Positions 35,763-44,065 of a DNA stretch of 64,000 nucleotides are shown piece after piece (the first letter of the stretch is position 1; the number at the start of each line of letters is the position of its first letter). The notes below the pieces were generated by a model that was given only the letters and a program-made list of their open reading frames with translations, was not told the origin of the DNA and made no database searches. The DNA comes from Microbacterium dextranolyticum (GTDB lineage Bacteria > Actinomycetota > Actinomycetes > Actinomycetales > Microbacteriaceae). Where the stretch lies: positions 2,790,001 through 2,854,000 of the forward strand of contig NZ_JAFBBR010000001.1 in assembly GCF_016907295.1 (NCBI RefSeq), given 5' to 3'. A program made the position numbers and the translations under genes.

Positions 35763-36989
35763 TCACGCGAGGAGCGTCTCCCCGATGTATCCGCCCTCGG
35801 CGCAGCCCGGAGGCACGGCGAACACGGCCGATCCGATGGGAGTGGTCCATTCGTTGAGCAGGTCGAGGTCGTCCAGTCGACGCTGGATGGGCGTGAACTG
35901 CGCATCGACGTCGGCCTGGAACGAGACGAAGACGAGTCCGGAGTCGGAGACGTCGGACCCGGCGGGTCGCTCGTCGTAGTTGTAGGCGCGTCGGAAGATG
36001 CGCTGCGTCGTGTCGTCGGGTCGTGCACGCCGCATGTGGGAGAACTCGGGGATCACCGGGAAGCCGACCGAGGTCTTCGCCTCGAAGTCGGGTTCGTCGT
36101 GCTCTTGGGTGCCGGTAAGCGGCGCACCGTTGGAGAGCGTGCGCCCCACGGACTGCTCGCGGCCGGAGCGATCCAGCTTGTCCCACTTGTCGAGGTTCAT
36201 GTGGATGCGGCGCACGACCATGCCGGTCCCGCCCGTGAGCCAGCCCTCGCCCGCCCAGACGACCGTGTCGAACTCGGTCGTCCCGGGCTTCGGATTCGAT
36301 GTCCCGTCGACCTGACCGAACAGGTTCCGCATCGTCGTGCCGGGGGCGACGGATCCGTAAGCGCGGCGGAAGCCCTGCTGCGTCCACCGGACCGTCGTGA
36401 AACTGCGCGCATCCTTCAGCAGCATGCGCGTCGCGTGCGCGACGGTGAGCGGATCGTCGGCGGCCACCTGGATCAGCAGATCGCCGTGGCTGAACTCGTC
36501 CTGCAGCCGGTCCACGGCGAACGCCGGCAGCGGCTGCAGCCAGGCCGGCGCCGTGCCGGCGGCGCGGGCGACGAAGCCGGGACCGAAGGCGAACGTGACG
36601 GTCAGACGGGCAGGCGTCAGGGCGAGCTCTGGTTCGGAGTCGGCGAGGGCGCCGCGACCTTGAGTGAGCCGCTCGGCGTCGTCGGTGAGGATGCGCATGA
36701 GGCGTCGCAGGCCATCACGGTCGACCTCGTCGCGGAGGTCGAGGGCGACGAAAGTGCCGTGCGCCTGGGCATCCGTGTCGATGCCCGCCTGATGGATGCC
36801 GTGGAACGGCACGATCTCGGAACCGTTCAGCGGCGTGGACGGGGCGGCGGCAGTGGTGCCGGAGGGTGTGGTGAGGGCGAGGTCGATGCCGACGGCAGCC
36901 GCGGCGCCGACACCGGCGACAGTCCCTCCGAGGAGGAACTGCCGCCGGGTCGACCCGGATCGACGTGCGCCCTTGTCGGGCGCGCCCAT
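35763..36989 (-). CDS. DyP-type heme peroxidase, Tat-exported
   Basis: 408 residues. The Tat signal is STRRQFLLGGTVAGVGAAAAV. The body matches DyP-type peroxidase (EfeB-like): MRNLFGQVDGTSNP carries the distal Asp region, and the C-terminus has VFVSFQADVDAQF with the proximal His earlier. It acts outside the membrane, oxidising phenols/dyes or taking part in heme-iron release. It directly follows the PCuAC gene, one base overlapping, as in copper/iron peroxidase operons. Confidence 0.9.
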   Translation of the reverse strand: MGAPDKGARRSGSTRRQFLLGGTVAGVGAAAAVGIDLALTTPSGTTAAAPSTPLNGSEIVPFHGIHQAGIDTDAQAHGTFVALDLRDEVDRDGLRRLMRILTDDAERLTQGRGALADSEPELALTPARLTVTFAFGPGFVARAAGTAPAWLQPLPAFAVDRLQDEFSHGDLLIQVAADDPLTVAHATRMLLKDARSFTTVRWTQQGFRRAYGSVAPGTTMRNLFGQVDGTSNPKPGTTEFDTVVWAGEGWLTGGTGMVVRRIHMNLDKWDKLDRSGREQSVGRTLSNGAPLTGTQEHDEPDFEAKTSVGFPVIPEFSHMRRARPDDTTQRIFRRAYNYDERPAGSDVSDSGLVFVSFQADVDAQFTPIQRRLDDLDLLNEWTTPIGSAVFAVPPGCAEGGYIGETLLA

Positions 36990-37543
36990 CAGTTGCTCGG
37001 CGTCGGGGTGGGCGTCATGTCCATGTCCATGTCGCCGCCCTCGTAGTTCTCATTGGCGCCCGAGTAGTCCTTGACGGGCGCCGTGAACTCGTAGGTCGAG
37101 TCGTCGGAGAACGTCAGCGTGAAGGTCGTCTCGTCACCCGCCGCGAGCGGCGCAGTGAGATCCATCAGCATGATGTGGTTGCCACCGGGCTCCAGGTCGA
37201 AGCTGCCGCCGGCGGGAATGACGAACCCGCCCTGCTTCTCCTGCATGACCATCTCCCCCGCGTCATTCGCGACGGTCTCGTGGAGCTGGAGCATGGTGGA
37301 TGCCGGGGATGCGGCCGACACGAGCGTGATGTCGTGGTCGGACCTGTTCTCGAGGGTGCCGAACGCGGCGGACATGCCGGACTCCGCCGACTTGACCCAT
37401 GCGTCGGTGATGGTCACGGACTCGCCGTCCGTCGCAGCAGTCGTCGCGGCCGGAGCCGCCGTGGATGCACACCCGGAGAGGGCGAGCGCGGCGGCGGCGA
37501 GCAGGACGCCCAGTCGGGCGGTGGTCTTGGTGCGGGTGTTCAT
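36989..37543 (-). CDS. PCuAC copper chaperone lipoprotein
   Basis: 184 residues with lipobox ALSGCAS (C25). The copper site fits H-M-x10-M-x21-HxM: MLQLHETV, then GEMVMQEKQGG, then GGNHIMLM. The tail GGDMDMDMTPTPTPSN is Met/Asp-rich and may add weak copper binding. The family passes Cu(I) to oxidases outside the cell. It is coupled to the DyP gene on one side and a CopC-like gene on the other. Confidence 0.88.
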   Translation of the reverse strand: MNTRTKTTARLGVLLAAAALALSGCASTAAPAATTAATDGESVTITDAWVKSAESGMSAAFGTLENRSDHDITLVSAASPASTMLQLHETVANDAGEMVMQEKQGGFVIPAGGSFDLEPGGNHIMLMDLTAPLAAGDETTFTLTFSDDSTYEFTAPVKDYSGANENYEGGDMDMDMTPTPTPSN

Positions 37544-38115
37544 GTGGAGCGGGTGCCTTTCTTGCGGCGGAGAAGTTGGATGAGGGTGAAGACGGCGACG
37601 GCGACGATCGCCCCGCCGATTCCGATCAGCAGGATCCGCAGGACCCCCTGATCCTCGTGTGCGCCCTGCTCCTGCATGGCAGCCTGTGGCCCCGTCTCGT
37701 CGGTGGCCGCGCCGGTGGCGGCGGGTGTCCGTTCCAGCGGCGACGCATCGCCCACCGTGAAGGGCACCAATCCGCTGATCGGATGACCGTCCTCCGACAC
37801 GACTCGCCAGCGGATCTCGTACCCGGCGTCCGGCATCCCGGACTGCAGACCGACCGTCACAACACCGTCGGTGACAACCGGCTCGTCGGCGACCCAGTCG
37901 CGGCCGGCGCCGTCGGCGACAATGACGGCTGCGCCGATCGTCAGGACTTCCGCCGAGAACGTCAGCGCCACCTCGCTCGGCGCGCTCGCGAGCTGCTCAC
38001 CGATGGATGGCGTGCTGGCGATCAGTTCGTCGTGCGCGGCCGCGGGTGAGGCGAATCCGAGCACGCCCACGACTGCAGCGAGGACGGCGATAGCGAGAGA
38101 ACGGGAACGGGACAA
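37540..38115 (-). CDS. copC: CopC-domain copper resistance protein
   Basis: 191 residues from a likely TTG start (38115) after AGGTGG; no ATG or GTG fits between it and the upstream gene. The signal peptide ends PAAAHDELI, placing the copper-binding His at the mature N-terminus as in CopC. EVALTFSAEVLTIGAAVIVADGAG and HPISGLVPFTV are family blocks. A C-terminal membrane helix (GVLRILLIGIGGAIVAVAVF) and basic tail anchor it. It overlaps the PCuAC start by 4 bases. Confidence 0.8.
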   Translation of the reverse strand: MSRSRSLAIAVLAAVVGVLGFASPAAAHDELIASTPSIGEQLASAPSEVALTFSAEVLTIGAAVIVADGAGRDWVADEPVVTDGVVTVGLQSGMPDAGYEIRWRVVSEDGHPISGLVPFTVGDASPLERTPAATGAATDETGPQAAMQEQGAHEDQGVLRILLIGIGGAIVAVAVFTLIQLLRRKKGTRST

Positions 38116-38189
38116 GGGGGTACCACCTGTCGATCGCGCGCCCGTCGGGCGCGCATGCGGGCGCCTCCCGCGTGGGCGGGAGGGCAGGA

Positions 38190-38807
38190 TCAGAGCGCGA
38201 TCGAGAGGGGTGGCCCGCGGCGCCGCTGCACCGTGAGATATGCGGCCGGAAGAGCGGACGGTGCGACACTGGTGCACGCGTGCCGCACGGGGGAAGGCCA
38301 GGAGATGTCGAAGGCGCCGCGCGAAACCGTTCGCTGCGCCCACGCGCGCAGCTCCCGCGCGAGCTCGAGCAGCACACGGACGGCGCGCTCTCCGTGGTAC
38401 AGCGCGACGATCGTGACCACCGCGGCGATGCCGTGACCGATCCACATCCACGGGTCGGCGCACAGCGCAGCCACCGTGGGATCGGCGCCTTCGGGCAACG
38501 CCGTCATCGCGCCGTGCATGTGATCGTGCATCGTCATCGACGTGACCCCCGCGGACGGAGCGCCCATCACGAACAGCGCGTGGAAGAACAGCTGACTCGC
38601 CCCGACGCTCAACGCCAATCGCACACGAGAGAGATTTCGGCCCGCCAGCAGGCTGCTCACTGCGACGGCGAGCACCCACGGCGCGAAGATTCCGACCCAG
38701 CCCGGAACCACACCCCCTGCGATCACATGCGAAAGCAAGGCAGTGAAGGTGGCGATGGAAGCGACCACCGCACCGCGCGCAACGCGTGGTGCCCGAGATG
38801 CTCGCAT
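38190..38807 (-). CDS. Membrane protein with His-rich loop in the copper operon
   Basis: 205 residues, four to five hydrophobic segments. A loop TSMTMHDHMHGAM is rich in His/Met and may bind copper. No known domain is assigned with certainty. It precedes the CopC gene by 74 bases and is the first gene of the module. ATG 38807 is the most sensible start; the longer frame enters the attachment repeat. Copper sensing or transfer is a context inference. Confidence 0.65.
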   Translation of the reverse strand: MRASRAPRVARGAVVASIATFTALLSHVIAGGVVPGWVGIFAPWVLAVAVSSLLAGRNLSRVRLALSVGASQLFFHALFVMGAPSAGVTSMTMHDHMHGAMTALPEGADPTVAALCADPWMWIGHGIAAVVTIVALYHGERAVRVLLELARELRAWAQRTVSRGAFDISWPSPVRHACTSVAPSALPAAYLTVQRRRGPPLSIAL

Positions 38808-38883
38808 ACCTTCAGTCTGCCAGCAGATCGGCATGAGTCCGACCGTCGGATCACGACGCTTCCTCGCGACGATCCACCGCACC

Positions 38884-39222
38884 GGAGACGGAGGGATTCG
38901 CGGTCTCGGTCTAGCTCTCAGGTGACCGAAACCGCGCAGAGGACGAGCGCGCATCGAGCAGAACGCTCAGAAACTTCCCGCATGACCGCAAGACTGCTCA
39001 ACGTCGAACATGTCGCGATCGTGGCAGGAATGGCGCATTTCATGGCAGAAGCGAAGAAAAACAACCTTTGACCAGGGCTTTGTGGCGGAGACGGAGGGAT
39101 TTGAATTCGCGCCGTTGGTAATCGAGGTCAACTGAAACCGCGTGATCCTACGGGTTCTGACATCGCCGGCATCCGCTTCGATCAGGTCAGTTCGGTTCGA
39201 TTCGTGGCAGAAACGTGGCAGT
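38884..39222. repeat. Attachment-site repeat 3 (full unit)
   Basis: Partial core ggagacggagggattcg (38884-38900), about 185 bases of left arm (accgcaagactgctcaac, gtggcaggaatgg, atttcatggcag), main core cggagacggagggatttgaa (39086-39105) and a right arm ending ggttcgattcgtggcagaa and acgtggcag. The right arm is almost identical to repeat 2. Confidence 0.8.
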
Positions 39223-39274
39223 GATCGACGGGCGTTGCTGTGGCCGCGGGCCGCCTTCAACGCGCGATCCGAGC

Positions 39275-39859
39275 CTACGCCGACTCGGCTTCAGTCATCA
39301 TGTCGACGGCTTCGATCATTCCGTACCTGTCTCGCAGAGTCTCGAGAATCTCGCCGACGGCGAGCGTCGCGCCGTAGCGGCCAGACCGGCTCGCGATCTC
39401 GTGCACCGCGGCGAGCGCGAGCCGCGGGTTGAGCGCGACAGTGTTCTTCGCGAACTCCCTGGCGCTGAGCACCTGGATGCCCGGCGGAATCCGGTCGGCG
39501 GGGAAGTCCTTGAGATTCTCGGTGACGATCGCGCCGGCTCCCGCGATGACAGCCGCAGCGAGCACATGCTCGTCGTCGGGATCGGGCAGCCCGAAAGTAC
39601 CCTCGAGCGGTTGCCACCCATCAACTTCTGCGTCGGCGAACTCTCGGCGCATCGCGGCAATGAGGGTCGCGGCGCGGCGGGCAGCCTCCGCTACAGGCAT
39701 CCCACGCTTCACAAACTTGGCTTCCTCGTGGAACCGGAGTTCGTCGAGAATCGCCGAACTCCATGTGGGTCGGTAGGTGCCCTCGATGGCGAGGGAAAGA
39801 AGGAAGTCGCGCTGCAGGCTCGGCCACAGCACGCTCGTGTCGAGAGCGGCCGTGAACAT
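39275..39859 (-). CDS. PIN-domain toxin, intact copy
   Basis: 194 residues. The N-terminal TAALDTSVLWPSL holds the first PIN aspartate; later acidic residues lie in SSAILDEL, PDPDDEHVLAAAV and VTENLKDFP. This fits a VapC-like PIN ribonuclease, though slightly longer than usual, with a helical C-terminus (EILETLRDRYGMIEAVDMM). It lies 53 bases inside attachment repeat 3. Its antitoxin gene, 26 bases upstream, has lost its own 5' end, so this toxin may be expressed differently from the Wadjet-module copy. Confidence 0.85.
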   Translation of the reverse strand: MFTAALDTSVLWPSLQRDFLLSLAIEGTYRPTWSSAILDELRFHEEAKFVKRGMPVAEAARRAATLIAAMRREFADAEVDGWQPLEGTFGLPDPDDEHVLAAAVIAGAGAIVTENLKDFPADRIPPGIQVLSAREFAKNTVALNPRLALAAVHEIASRSGRYGATLAVGEILETLRDRYGMIEAVDMMTEAESA

Positions 39860-39884
39860 AGCGCAATCCTGTCAGGCGACGATC

Positions 39885-40346
39885 TCAGGCTCGGACGGCC
39901 CGCTTCGCTGCGACTGCCTTCCGGGCCGCTTTGAGGTCCTCGAGCGTCTGCTCGAGGTTGTCTTCGTCGAGGGTGTCGCGCGTGGCGGCGAGCATGTCGT
40001 ACTGGCGAGCGCGGCGTCGCTCCCGGTACGCGAGGAGATCCGCGAGGATGACGCGGCGGTGCGTGCCGGCCTTCTCGAACGGGATCTCACCTTCGTCGAG
40101 CAGCTTCACGACTGTCGGGCGGCTCACGTTCAGCAGATCCGCCGCCTGCTGGGTGGTGAGCCGTGTCGCCTGCGGCACGACGGACACCGCCAGCCCGCTC
40201 TGCATCGCGTCCACGATCTTGCGGAGCGCGAGGTAGACCTCTTCCGGAAGCTCCACCTGGTCTCCTGGGCGTGCGCCCGCGAGGAAGTACCGCGGTTCGG
40301 GAAGAGCTCGACCGGCGGCCTCGTGAGCGGTGAGGAAGTCCAGCAC
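39885..40346 (-). pseudogene. Antitoxin copy with lost N-terminus
   Basis: About 153 codons match the antitoxin at 27485-28009 from VLDFLTAHEAAG onward, with an intact helix-turn-helix (LTTQQAADLLNVSRPTVVKLL) and C-terminus. The first 26 or so residues and the promoter/operator region are replaced by unrelated DNA at about 40347. A GTG at 40346 could give a shortened, possibly still binding protein. I class it as truncated. Confidence 0.7.
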
Positions 40347-40685
40347 AGGAGCGAGCTGGTCGCCACGTGACCGGTCGGCCAGGATTGATCGTCCGCTTTC
40401 AGCCGATAGATGACAAGGCGGCCATCGGCGTCGTCCACCAGACCGGCCTCATCGATGACGTCTTCAAGGCCGCCGCCACGAAGGTAACCGTGCGCCATGT
40501 CCGATCGCCCGACCAGATGCTCTCCCAGCGCCTCGAGCGCCGACCTGGGCGGATCGGTGTTGCTCCTCGGGGGTCCGGCACATTCCGGCCCCCTTACTCG
40601 CGCCTGCCTGCGCGTGCCACTTGAGAGAAGCGGCCGCCATCCGGGCAGATCGCGGATGAGGATCGCGCGGTGGCATCCTGGACTG
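40347..40685. other. Deletion-junction segment without a clear gene
   Basis: On the minus strand, reading MAHGYLRGGGLEDVIDEAGL and ADGRLVIYRLKADDQSWP runs into the antitoxin in another frame. It looks like the end of an unrecognised gene joined to it. No start, promoter or plus-strand gene is convincing. Confidence 0.35.
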
Positions 40686-41939
40686 ATGTCTTTGGCTCGC
40701 GACATCCCGAACGTCCTCGCCTCGTTCCGCACGACCAGACGCGACATGTGGGACTGGGGAGCAGTGAACAGCTACGCGTTCGAAGCCGAACTCGGGGCGT
40801 CGCTGCTGGCGGACATGGCCGACGACTACGGCGCCGAGGGTGTGATCCCCGTCGTGCAGAAGGCGATCGCGAGCACCCTCCGGGTCCTCATGCGCTCAGA
40901 CGACTCCGGCGGACTCATCCAACTCGTCATCCGGCAGCTACTGAACCTGCACGCCGAGCTGTGCACGCAGAGCCCGCCCGCCCCGGCGGCGCTGAGCGGG
41001 TGGATCCAGAAACAGCAATTCGGCGAACTCGGCGAGTACTTCTCGGTCGACGTCGTCGACTACGCGGACGCCCTCGGCGCCGCGGGCATCGCAAGGTTCG
41101 AAGCGCACCTCGACAAGCGGCGCCACGCGCTGACCACACCCTTCGACGGGCGCCCAGACGCGGAGTTCACCCACGATGACGAGTGGCACGCCCGCCACGC
41201 CGTCCTCTACAACCTGCAACGCCTCGCCGTCCTGCACGGTGACGAGGAGGCGATCGTCCGCACCCACGGCGGAGACATGCCACGCGCACACCTGCACGCC
41301 GCCGCCGCCGAAGCACTCCGCGAGGCAGGACTGCCGGCCCGCGCGACCGTCATCGCACACGAGGGCATGACCCTCCCCGGCGGAGCGCACCAACAGCAGG
41401 AGTGCGGCGAGCTCTGGGCGGCGCTGGCCATCGAGACAGGTGCAGACGCCGCGGACGCGGCATCCGAGGTGTTCGAACGATGGCCCACAGCGAGCAACGC
41501 GGAAGCGTTGCAGGCAGCCTCAGGACAGAACTGGCCAGCGATCCGCGAGCACGCGATCGAGCGGATGCGCGAACGCCCCTGGGAGCTGATCGCGTACCTG
41601 ACAGATGCCGACGACCTCGCGCGCGCATGGACCGAAGCGCTCCGAGCATCCGCGAACAGCAAGTCTCTCCACGCGTCGCAGTGGGACGACCTCGTCGGCC
41701 GATACAGCAAGATCGACCCCGTGGCCGTGCTCCCCGTCATGGCGCAGCTCATCGACGACCGCCTCATCGAGGCGAACACCCGCGCCTACCCCGGCGCCGT
41801 GCGAAGGATGACGAAACTACGCGCCGCGGCCCGCGCCGCCGGACGCCCCGAGATCGCCGACGACTACCTCGCTGACGTACGCCGCCGCAACGCCCGGCGC
41901 CCGTCCCTGATCAAGCGAATGGATGCCGCCGGACTCTGA
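40686..41939 (+). CDS. Unknown 417-residue helical protein, DUF6880/TPR-like
   Basis: 417 residues from ATG 40686. It is helix-rich throughout, with repeats of 30-40 residue helix pairs (HAAAAEALREAGLPARATVIAHEG, ECGELWAALAIETGADAADAASEVF) resembling TPR or DUF6880-type proteins. The end reads RRRNARRPSLIKRMDAAGL, a tail common in such proteins. It has no enzyme motif, signal or membrane segment. It is the only intact cargo gene of module C and the only long plus-strand gene between repeats 1 and 4. Confidence 0.65.
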   Translation: MSLARDIPNVLASFRTTRRDMWDWGAVNSYAFEAELGASLLADMADDYGAEGVIPVVQKAIASTLRVLMRSDDSGGLIQLVIRQLLNLHAELCTQSPPAPAALSGWIQKQQFGELGEYFSVDVVDYADALGAAGIARFEAHLDKRRHALTTPFDGRPDAEFTHDDEWHARHAVLYNLQRLAVLHGDEEAIVRTHGGDMPRAHLHAAAAEALREAGLPARATVIAHEGMTLPGGAHQQQECGELWAALAIETGADAADAASEVFERWPTASNAEALQAASGQNWPAIREHAIERMRERPWELIAYLTDADDLARAWTEALRASANSKSLHASQWDDLVGRYSKIDPVAVLPVMAQLIDDRLIEANTRAYPGAVRRMTKLRAAARAAGRPEIADDYLADVRRRNARRPSLIKRMDAAGL

Positions 41940-41973
41940 CCCATCAGACCCGTCGCGATTGCAACCGCTCGGA

Positions 41974-42311
41974 GGAGACGGAGGGATTTGCACTCTCCGG
42001 CTCGCGCTCACGCGGGAGAAACGGCGAGTCGAACGACCGCGCGGCGAGCAGAAAGCTACGTAAGACCGCACATGATCGCCAGAATGCTCAACACCAACCA
42101 CGACCGCAACGCGGCAGAAATGGCAGATTTCGTGGCAGTACCGGAACGAAACAGCCTCTGATCAGGCATTTTCAGAGCGGAGACGGAGGGATTCGAAATC
42201 GCGCCGATGGCAATCGAGCTGATTGAAGTCGCGTGAACTCCGGCATTCTGAGCTCGCGACCATCTGGTTCGATCAGATCAGTTGGACTCAGTTCGTGGCA
42301 GAAACGTGGCA
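41974..42311. repeat. Attachment-site repeat 4 (full unit, cut by IS3)
   Basis: Partial core ggagacggagggatttg (41974-41990), about 185 bases of left arm (ctcgcgctcacgc, acggcgagtcgaac, gcgagcagaaagct, cagatttcgtggcag), main core cggagacggagggattcgaa (42178-42197) and right arm ending gttcgtggcagaaacgtggca. The IS3 element starts at the end of the arm. Confidence 0.78.
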
Positions 42312-42353
42312 GGGTCTGCCCCGAGTCTTGTTGACAGTCGGGGTTTGGGGTGA

Positions 42354-43235
42354 TCAGGCCGCTTCTGCGTCCTTGTAGATCATCTCAAACTCGGCGGGGG
42401 TGAGTTTGCCGAGGCCGCGCTGCCGGCGCCTTCGGTTGTACTTCGTTTCGATCCAGGTGACGATCGCGAGGCGGAGATCGGCGCGGGTGTCCCAGCGTCT
42501 CGTGTTGAGTACGTTCTTCTGGAGGAGACTGAAGAAGCTCTCCATACTCGCGTTGTCCCCGGCGCCGTAGGATCTGCCCATGGAGCCGACGAGCCCGTTG
42601 TTGCGGAGCAGGTTCTGGGTGCGTTTCGCGCGGAACTGGCCGCCTCTGTCGGAGTGGCAGATCGTGCCGTCAGGTGAGCGCAACGCGATCGCGTTGCGCA
42701 TCGCCGCGCGGGCGAGAGATGACTTCATGCGGGTGTCGATGGAGTAACCGACGATCTTGTTCGACCAGACGTCTTTGATCGCGCAGATGTAGAGCTTGCC
42801 TTCTCTGGTCGGGTGTTCTGAGATGTCCCAGAGCCAGACCTTGTTCGGCCCGTCGGCGATGAACTCGTGCCGGATGACGCCGTGCTCGTCGACGACCGCG
42901 AGGAGGTCATCATGCGGCGCAGGTCCCGTGCTGCCGGGTTTGCTGCGCTTGCGGTGGTGCGACGCGTGGATGCCCGCGATCCGGCAGAGTCGGTGCACCC
43001 GGTTCTCGCTCGCGGAGATCCCGTGCTCGGACTCGAGCTCATCGGTGAGGAACCTGTAGCCGAGCGTGACGTCGTCGGCATGGAGGTCGTAGAGCACATC
43101 GATCAGGTGCGCGTCGTCCCAGTCCCGCTGGGAGACCGGGTCTTTGAGCCACTGGTAGTACCCCTGCCTGGACAGGCCGAGGACCCGCAACGCCACCGCG
43201 ACCGGCACCCGCACGGGAGCACCGGCCGCAGCCAT
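42354..43235 (-). CDS. IS3-family transposase OrfB (DDE integrase domain)
   Basis: 293 residues. The DDE core is present: D in LWDISEHP, D in CHSDRGGQF, E in DNASMESFFSLLQKN. It has the rve integrase fold with an N-terminal HTH_21 segment. It is probably made as an OrfAB fusion by -1 frameshifting from the upstream OrfA, ending 20 bases before. Confidence 0.9.
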   Translation of the reverse strand: MAAAGAPVRVPVAVALRVLGLSRQGYYQWLKDPVSQRDWDDAHLIDVLYDLHADDVTLGYRFLTDELESEHGISASENRVHRLCRIAGIHASHHRKRSKPGSTGPAPHDDLLAVVDEHGVIRHEFIADGPNKVWLWDISEHPTREGKLYICAIKDVWSNKIVGYSIDTRMKSSLARAAMRNAIALRSPDGTICHSDRGGQFRAKRTQNLLRNNGLVGSMGRSYGAGDNASMESFFSLLQKNVLNTRRWDTRADLRLAIVTWIETKYNRRRRQRGLGKLTPAEFEMIYKDAEAA

Positions 43236-43255
43236 CTCGTGGACGAGCGGGAAGA

Positions 43256-43543
43256 CTATTTTCCCGGCAGGTTCGCCTGCGACAGATACGCCGCGGCCCG
43301 CCGCAGCACCTCGTTCTCCTGCTCCAACAACCGGATCCGCTTATTCGCCTCACGCAGCTGCTTGCGCTCGTCGTCGGTCAGGCCGGCACGCTTGCCGTCC
43401 TCGACGTCGGCCCGCTTCATCCAGTTGCTCAACGAGCCTTCGGAGATACCGAAGTCCTTCGCGATCTGCGCCAGCGGCGCCTGACCCTTCCGGGCCACGG
43501 CCACGACATCATCGCGGAACTCTCGGGGATAAGGCTTTGCCAC
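43256..43543 (-). CDS. IS3-family transposase OrfA
   Basis: 95 residues from GTG 43543 (VAKPYPREFRDDVV). Helix-turn-helix LAQIAKDFGISEGSLSNWM is followed by a leucine-zipper-like LREANKRIRLLEQENEVL, the normal OrfA plan. It binds the element ends. Confidence 0.88.
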   Translation of the reverse strand: MAKPYPREFRDDVVAVARKGQAPLAQIAKDFGISEGSLSNWMKRADVEDGKRAGLTDDERKQLREANKRIRLLEQENEVLRRAAAYLSQANLPGK

Positions 43544-43609
43544 AAGAACATCCTTCCAGCGAGGACGAATCCTCACAGTTCAGATGTCAACCAAACTCGG
43601 GGCAGACCC

Positions 43610-43812
43610 CGGTGCCGGTAGTCGTTGCGCTGGGTGACACGGTCGCTGGAGCGTTGGCCCCATTCCGCGCCGACGACGGCGTCGGCGTCGGCGTCGGCGG
43701 ACAGCAACGCGTTGATCATCGTCTGCAACAGGGAGCGCATCAGATCAGGCGACGCGTCGGTCAAGGCTTCAGCGAGCACGCTCGCAGGGTCGACAATATG
43801 AGGAGCAGTCAT
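43610..43812 (-). pseudogene. N-terminal fragment of an IS256-family transposase
   Basis: MTAPHIVDPASVLAEALTDA, then DLMRSLLQTMINALLS and AEWGQRSSDRVTQRNDYRHR, the start of mutator-type transposases. It is cut after the YRHR motif by the right end of IS3 element 1. The rest is not in the window. An in-frame upstream extension is probably not part of it. Confidence 0.75.
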
Positions 43813-44065
43813 CGTGATGATGCCTTTCGAGTGGAGGTAAGAGACTTCTCGAAGGATCACACGGTGACCGCGCCTACGTCGCGAACGACGAGCCGGCCAC
43901 CGCGGGCTACACCACGCTACGGGGCACTACTCAGCAGAATCCCGCAGAACCGCAAGATTGCTCAACGTGTCATGTCTCAGGACATCGGTAACGGATCGGC
44001 ATCAAGACATCGGTGACGCTTCGGGTTCGTTAGGTGGTGACACTTCTCGGGCATATCCGTGAGGG
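43813..44065. other. Gap with attachment-arm fragment and IS end
   Basis: accgcaagattgctcaacgt (43949-43968) matches the left arm of attachment repeat 3. Two gacatcggt boxes (43979-44015) look like IS481-type end repeats ahead of the transposase at 44066. No gene is seen. Confidence 0.45.

Larger units (their letters stand above)
42312..43609 (-). mobile_element. IS3-family element 1
   Basis: Ends gggtctgccccgagtcttgt (left) and its imperfect complement at 43590-43609 form terminal inverted repeats that also share ttgaca further in. It encodes OrfA and OrfB on the minus strand. No matching target duplication is visible, since the right side enters a cut IS256-type gene and the left side an attachment arm; an adjacent deletion is likely. 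Confidence 0.82.

Noticed and set aside
35603..42197. The tRNA-Ser-like cores as extra tRNA genes
   Set aside because: Only the 3' 20 or so bases are present; there is no anticodon arm or 5' acceptor strand, so they are attachment-site copies.
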